Shown here piece by piece: positions 5,378-9,003 of a stretch of DNA of 9,003 nt. The stretch lies in the NCBI GenBank assembly GCA_039930945.1, contig JBDTSW010000088.1:1-9003 (forward strand). The letters are read 5' to 3'. This DNA comes from JBDTSW01 sp039930945 (GTDB taxonomy: Bacteria > Actinomycetota > Thermoleophilia > Solirubrobacterales > 70-9). The translations under genes were made by a program, and so were the position numbers. How positions within the stretch are numbered: the stretch's first letter is position 1; the number at the start of each line of letters is the position of its first letter. Under the pieces are notes generated by a model. That model was not told where the DNA came from. It was given only the letters and a program-made list of their open reading frames with translations, and did not search any database.

Positions 5378-6543
5378 TTACGTAACAGCGCCAGGGCGGT
5401 GATCGGGAACACCAGCACCGAGAGCAGGCCGGCGCCGATGAAGGCGGCCGAGGCGGCGGCGTCGATCACCCCCAGTTCCTGGCCGATCTGGGTGGCCGCG
5501 ACGATGAACGGCAGCGACGTGGCCTGCAGCAGGGCCGCGGCCATCACCCTGCGCTGCCCGAAGTCGCCGCGGTAGAGCAGGGCCGGAAGCCCTCGCGCGA
5601 TCAACAGCGCCGCCAGGAACGCCGGCACCGCGGCGACGGTCATCGCGTCGGCGAAGAGGGCGTCGAGGTCGAAGCGGATGCCGCTGGAGACGAAGAACAC
5701 CGGGATGAACACCCCGAAGCCGACCGCAGCGAGCTTGGCCCGGAACTCGGGGTGGGTCATCTCGTTGTCCATGTCGAGGTGGTTGAGGATCGCGCCCGCG
5801 GCGAAGGCGCCGAGGATCAGCTCGAGCCCGAGCTGCTCGGCCAGCGCGACCATCCCCACCAACAGCAGGAAGGCGCCGCGGACCCGGATCTGGGCGCTGG
5901 TGTCCTGGAGGCGGCGCAGCGCTCCCGAGATCCGCATCGACCGCTCGGCCCCGGCGACGGTGATCGCGACCACCATGATCGCGAGCACGAACATCCCGAT
6001 CAGGATCAGCTTGGTGTCGGTCCCCGTCGCCTCCCGCGAGAACAGCAGCGTCAACAGCAGCACCGAGGCGAAGTCCGCGATCGACGCCGCGGCGATCATC
6101 AGCTGGCCGAAGCGCGACCTGGCCTCGCCGGCGTCCTGGAGCACGGGCACGATCACTCCGAGCGACGTCGAGGCCAGGATCACCGCGATCAGCAGCGGCG
6201 AGTCGACGATCCCGGCCGCACACAGGGCGAGCGCGCAGCCCAGTGCGAGCACCAGCGAGATCAAGAACCCCTGGGAGGCCTGGCGCAGGAGGCGGCCCTT
6301 GAGCGCCGCCAGGTCGATCTCGAGGCCCGCGAGGAAGAGCAGGAAGGCGAGGCCCAGCAGCGACAGCACCTCAACCGGCTCGTCGACCTCGACCCACCCC
6401 AGCACCGCCGGGCCGAGGACGATCCCGAGGACGATCTCCAGCACGACGGCGGGCAGCCGCAGCCTCGGCGCCAGGGCGAGAATGAGCGGCGCGGTGAACC
6501 CGGCGACGGCGACGATCAGCAGGTTCTCGAACGAGAGCTCCAT
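5371..6543 (-). CDS. CPA2-type cation/proton antiporter, membrane domain only
   Basis: A 390-residue polytopic membrane protein of the Na+/H+ exchanger (PF00999-like) fold with about 12 hydrophobic segments. Supporting motifs are LAGLEIDL (71-78) after TM3, ASTSLGVIVPVL (124-135) matching the unwound crossover helix, IADFASVLLL (155-164) carrying the single candidate ion-binding Asp D157, and FIPVFFVSSGIRFDL (279-293), the late signature of CPA2 members. The Asp-Asp or Asn-Asp pair of electrogenic/CPA1 exchangers is replaced by Ala-Asp, so stoichiometry and ion (Na+ or K+) are open. The C-terminal RCK/TrkA-N regulatory domain of Kef proteins is absent; the protein ends right after the last helix (LLRKE). 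It follows the luciferase-like oxidoreductase by 34 bp and may also have its own leaderless promoter. Its stop lies in repeat copy B. Confidence 0.9.
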   Translation of the reverse strand: MELSFENLLIVAVAGFTAPLILALAPRLRLPAVVLEIVLGIVLGPAVLGWVEVDEPVEVLSLLGLAFLLFLAGLEIDLAALKGRLLRQASQGFLISLVLALGCALALCAAGIVDSPLLIAVILASTSLGVIVPVLQDAGEARSRFGQLMIAAASIADFASVLLLTLLFSREATGTDTKLILIGMFVLAIMVVAITVAGAERSMRISGALRRLQDTSAQIRVRGAFLLLVGMVALAEQLGLELILGAFAAGAILNHLDMDNEMTHPEFRAKLAAVGFGVFIPVFFVSSGIRFDLDALFADAMTVAAVPAFLAALLIARGLPALLYRGDFGQRRVMAAALLQATSLPFIVAATQIGQELGVIDAAASAAFIGAGLLSVLVFPITALALLRKE

Positions 6544-6549
6544 CTGCCG

Positions 6550-6555
6550 ACCCTA
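6550..6555 (-). promoter_or_regulatory. Candidate leaderless -10 element for the antiporter
   Basis: TAGGGT (TANNNT type) on the minus strand ends 6 nt before ATG 6543, so transcription would start at or next to the A of the start codon, and there is no good Shine-Dalgarno. No convincing -35 is seen. The hairpin GTCCC-GCCCC-GGGAC (6557-6571) lies just upstream. Confidence 0.3.
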
Positions 6556-6577
6556 TGTCCCGCCCCGGGACCGGGCG

Positions 6578-7642
6578 TTACTCGCTCAGCGGCCCGAAGG
6601 CCTCGATGATCCGCTGCTGGTAGCCCATCAGCTGCTCGGGCGGGATGAAGTAGGTGGGGGGCGTGAGAAAGACGCCGTCGGCGCGCTCGGCCACCGCCTC
6701 AACGCGCTCGCGCACCTGGTCGAGGGGGCCGGCGGCCGTGTAGGTATCCACCATCTCGTCGGGGATGTGGCCGGGCATCGCCGTCAGGTCGCCGGCGCGG
6801 AAGGACTCGCCGACCGCCGCCGCCGCCTCGCCGAAGCCGTGCAACTCCCACAGCGGCATGTAGGTACGCACCGTCGCGTAGAAGCAGATGGTCCGCCGGG
6901 CGGCGTCGCGGGCCGCCTGCTCGTCGTCGTCGATCGCGCAGCAGACGGTCGGGATGAAATCGAGGTCTGAGCGAGAGCGTCCCGACCGCGCCAGCCCCGT
7001 CTCGAAGTTGGCGATCAGCACCTCCTCCAGCCACCGCATCGAGCACATCGGATGCCCGATCAGGCCGTCGGCGACGTCGCCCGCCATCCGCGCCATGCCC
7101 TCGCGCACGGCCGCGGTGTAGATCGGCACCGACTCGCGGGTGGGCGGGTGCGGCCGAGCCCAGCCCTTGACGTCGATGTCGTAGTAGGAGCCCTGGAAGC
7201 GGATCGGCTCGCCGCGGTGGGCCTGCTGCATGATCAGGCGCACCGCCTCGATCGACTCCTTCAGGTGCGGCGCCGGGCGCCCGTACTCGACCCCGTGCCA
7301 GGTCTCGTTCAGGCGCTTGACGCCGGCGCCGAGCCCGAGCCTGAAGCGCCCGCCCGAGAACTCGTCAATGTCGAGCGCCGAGATCGCCAGGATGAACGGG
7401 CTGCGGGTGAATGCCCAGGCGATCCCGGTGCCGACCTGGATCCGCTCGGTGATCGCCCCCAGATAGGTCGCCTGGGTGACCGAGCTGCGAAACAGCTCCG
7501 GCGCCCACAGGCACTCGACACCCGCCTCCTCGGCCGTGCGGGCCTCGGAGGCAAGCTCGGCGGCGGTGCCGCCGATCGCGGCGATCGATATCCGCGCCAG
7601 GGCGGCGGCCGGGTCAGCCACCGGCGCGCCCAGCCGGCGCAT
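6578..7642 (-). CDS. Luciferase-like monooxygenase family oxidoreductase, probably F420-dependent
   Basis: A 354-residue cytoplasmic TIM-barrel flavin/F420 enzyme of the LLM superfamily. The core shows LASEARTAEEAGVECLWAPE (30-49), ITERIQVGTGIAWAFTRSPF (64-83) and FSGGRFRLGLGAG (95-107), the classic barrel strands of F420-dependent actinobacterial members, followed by HLKESIEAVRLIM (126-138) and VPIYTAAVREGMARMAGDVADGLI (172-195), which matches the strand IYVAA and the helix GMARLAGEVADG of the family. Length is normal. ATG 7642 is chosen because it includes the first beta strand (ALARISIAAIGG); GTG 7621 is possible. The ribosome-binding site is weak. The gene lies 40 bp after the lipoprotein gene and 34 bp before the antiporter on the same strand. 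Substrate unknown; FMN in place of F420 cannot be excluded. Confidence 0.88.
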   Translation of the reverse strand: MRRLGAPVADPAAALARISIAAIGGTAAELASEARTAEEAGVECLWAPELFRSSVTQATYLGAITERIQVGTGIAWAFTRSPFILAISALDIDEFSGGRFRLGLGAGVKRLNETWHGVEYGRPAPHLKESIEAVRLIMQQAHRGEPIRFQGSYYDIDVKGWARPHPPTRESVPIYTAAVREGMARMAGDVADGLIGHPMCSMRWLEEVLIANFETGLARSGRSRSDLDFIPTVCCAIDDDEQAARDAARRTICFYATVRTYMPLWELHGFGEAAAAVGESFRAGDLTAMPGHIPDEMVDTYTAAGPLDQVRERVEAVAERADGVFLTPPTYFIPPEQLMGYQQRIIEAFGPLSE

Positions 7643-7682
7643 TGGGTTTCTCTGCCAGGCGCGACAATCGAGCTCGGGCAAT

Positions 7683-8150
7683 CTAGCGGGAAAGCCCGCG
7701 CAGCCCGCACTCCTGCGAGCCGTAGCGCCGCGCGAGGCGCTCGGCCTCGAGCAGCGACGCCGGGGGGCGGTCAATCGCCGCAAGCGGGTCGGCGGCCAGC
7801 TCGCGGGCTCCGCGGCGGGTCGCCTCGAGGATCGCGGCGACCTCGCCGGTGTCGGCGGGCGGCGGCTCGAGCAGCGCGATCGCCCGCGCCTCCGAACGCA
7901 GGCTGGGAACGACGATCTGCCCCACCACCCGCCGCACCTGCGCCGGGTCGGGCTCCTCGGGCCCGGTCGCATAGTCGTCCACGGCGGCCTCGATCTCCGA
8001 CTCCGTCGCGAGGCAGATCCGGTCCGCCTCGAACAGGAACTCCCCCTTGGTCAGCGGCGGCGGCTCGTCGAAAGTGGCCGTCGTCGTCTCCCCGTTCCCA
8101 CAGCCGGCGAGCAACAGCAGGCCGGCAATGGGAACTACAAAGCGGCTCAC
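7683..8150 (-). CDS. Small exported lipoprotein
   Basis: A 155-residue protein beginning with a lipoprotein signal peptide, MSRFVVPIAGLLLLAGC, with lipobox L14-A-G-C17, so the mature protein should be lipid-anchored on the outer face of the membrane. After a Thr/Pro-rich tether (18-33) comes LTKGEFLFEADRICLATESEI (33-53), a helical VVGQIVVPSLRSEARAI (75-91), EVAAILEATRRGARELAADP (103-122) and ERLARRYGSQECGL (137-150). Two cysteines, C46 and C148, near opposite ends of the mature domain suggest a disulfide clamp on a helical bundle. This layout resembles a lipoprotein type I associate with Solirubrobacter-like genomes, recalled rather than searched. GTG 8150 is the only start that includes the signal peptide; it directly abuts repeat copy C. 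Function unknown. Confidence 0.8.
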   Translation of the reverse strand: MSRFVVPIAGLLLLAGCGNGETTTATFDEPPPLTKGEFLFEADRICLATESEIEAAVDDYATGPEEPDPAQVRRVVGQIVVPSLRSEARAIALLEPPPADTGEVAAILEATRRGARELAADPLAAIDRPPASLLEAERLARRYGSQECGLRGLSR

Positions 8151-8253
8151 CCTGCCGGGTGAGGCCGGGGCCCAAAGGAGGCCAGACCGGACGCGAAGCG
8201 GAGGATCTGGCCGGAGTTATTCAGAAGCGGAGGAGCCGGCTGAGTGATTCAGC
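8151..8253 (-). repeat. Composite 3'-end repeat, copy C
   Basis: Lies between thiolase and lipoprotein genes and is oriented with the thiolase. On the minus strand: mini-hairpin GCTGA-ATCAC-TCAGC (8253-8239), a 28-nt unit ending in CTCCTCCGCTTC, TGA-ATAAC-TCC, then the main hairpin with stem GGCCAGA/TCTGGCC (8212-8206 with 8186-8180), the identical 19-nt loop and the end block GCCTCACCCGGCAGG (8165-8151). The last base of the repeat touches the GTG start codon of the lipoprotein gene, so here the repeat also forms the 5' leader of a downstream gene. Confidence 0.8.
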
Positions 8254-8254
8254 G

Positions 8255-9003
8255 TCAAACGCGTTCGATCAGCGTCCCGGTGCCGAGCCCGCCGCCGCAG
8301 CACATGGTCACGAGGCCGACCTCCTTGTCGGTGCGCTCGAGCTCGTGCAGGAGCGTCGTCATCAGCCGGGCGCCGGTCGAGCCGAGCGGATGGCCGAGGG
8401 CAATCGCGCCGCCGTTGACGTTGACGCGGTCCATGTCGGGCTCGAGCTCGCGCCGCCAGGCGGCGATCACCGAGGCGAAGGCCTCGTTGATCTCGATCAG
8501 GTCGATGTCGTCGATCTTCATCCCGTTGCGGTCCAGCAGCTTGCGCGTCGCCGGGATCGGGCCGGTGAGCATGATCACCGGGTCGACGCCGACCGTGGTC
8601 TGGTCGACGATCCGGGCCCTCGGGGTGAGGCCGAGCGCCTCGGCCTTCTCGCGGGTCATCACCAGCACCGCGGCGGCGCCGTCGGAGATCTGCGAGGAGT
8701 TGCCGGCGGTGATCTTGCCGTCTTCCTTGAACACGGTCTTCAGCTGCGAGAGCGACTCGATGTTGGTGTCGGGGCGGATGCCCTGGTCCACCGAGTAGGT
8801 ATCGCCGTTGACCTGGATCGGCACGATCTCGCGCTCGAAACGGCCCTCCTCGGTCGCCCGGTGGGCGAGCTGGTGGGAGCGCACCCCGATCTCGTCGAGC
8901 TCGGAGCGGGGGATCTCCCACTGGTCGGCGATCATCTCGGCCGAGATTCCCTGCGGCACCAGGTTGTAGCGCTCCATCAGCTCCGGGGTGAAGGCCATCC
9001 CGT
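8255..9003 (-). CDS. Thiolase (acetyl-CoA acyltransferase), C-terminal part
   Basis: The frame is open to the window edge, so this is the last 249 or so codons of a thiolase of about 390-400 residues. Thiolases cleave 3-ketoacyl-CoA with CoA in beta-oxidation, or condense two acyl-CoA molecules. Seen here are the nucleotide-loop region AGNSSQISDGAAAV, the catalytic NEAF segment, the signature NVNGGAIALGHPLGSTGAR with the catalytic His in GHP (codon at 8392-8390), and the second active-site Cys in MCCGGGLGTG near the end. The nucleophilic Cys of the N-terminal half lies outside the window. The Met at 8998 is internal, matching the region after the mid-protein loop of the family, and is not the start. 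It ends in TGA two bases before repeat copy C. Degradative or biosynthetic role cannot be told from this half. Confidence 0.92.
   Translation of the reverse strand, partial: GMAFTPELMERYNLVPQGISAEMIADQWEIPRSELDEIGVRSHQLAHRATEEGRFEREIVPIQVNGDTYSVDQGIRPDTNIESLSQLKTVFKEDGKITAGNSSQISDGAAAVLVMTREKAEALGLTPRARIVDQTTVGVDPVIMLTGPIPATRKLLDRNGMKIDDIDLIEINEAFASVIAAWRRELEPDMDRVNVNGGAIALGHPLGSTGARLMTTLLHELERTDKEVGLVTMCCGGGLGTGTLIERV

Noticed and set aside
5678..6970. Plus-strand frames of 430 and 285 codons across the antiporter and oxidoreductase.
   Set aside because: Ser/Arg/Thr-rich products with no motif, antisense to two clear family members.
8996..8998. ATG as the start of the thiolase.
   Set aside because: The frame continues upstream to the window edge and the protein would lack the N-terminal catalytic half.
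1..9003. A defence island, prophage, integrative element or biosynthetic cluster.
   Set aside because: All recognisable genes are housekeeping-type metabolic, transport or envelope genes with uniform base composition; no integrase, transposase, nuclease, toxin or synthase was found.

Overview
The window is very GC-rich (roughly 70%), with dense codon-biased genes, several TANNNT-type promoters lying directly on start codons, an F420-type luciferase-like oxidoreductase and a cyclic di-AMP riboswitch ahead of a secreted wall protein. Together these point to a high-GC Gram-positive of the Actinomycetota. The lipoprotein type and the short GAAGCGGAGGA repeats suggest the Thermoleophilia/Solirubrobacterales side, but that placement is inference.

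Layout, left to right. Positions 1-158 (minus) hold the start of an exported protein with a signal peptide and the beginning of a coiled coil, under a cyclic di-AMP (ydaO/yuaA) riboswitch at 167-320. Positions 378-2692 (minus) are a two-gene unit: an acyl-CoA dehydrogenase followed after 35 bp by a zinc-type cation diffusion facilitator. A divergent promoter region at 2693-2798 carries a TetR-type inverted repeat and a probable leaderless promoter. Positions 2799-5113 (plus) are a tight three-gene unit: a membrane-anchored protein with three cell-wall-binding-2-like repeats, a small helical hypothetical protein and a class I SAM methyltransferase. Positions 5107-5377 are a structured region between convergent genes. 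Positions 5371-9003 (minus) run thiolase (5' end cut by the window), lipoprotein, luciferase-like F420 oxidoreductase and CPA2-type cation/proton antiporter.

The acyl-CoA dehydrogenase and thiolase are consistent with fatty acid or other acyl-CoA degradation, but they lie in separate units and the pathway cannot be fixed from this window. The remaining genes concern cell envelope and ion balance.

The most unusual feature is a composite repeat of about 70-100 bp present three times (5107-5179, 5277-5377, 8151-8253). Each copy lies at the 3' end of a gene, always in the same orientation relative to that gene. It has a conserved 19-nt hairpin loop closed by stems of different sequence, and in two copies the gene's stop codon lies inside the repeat. 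No phage, IS element, CRISPR array, defence cassette or tRNA/rRNA gene was seen.
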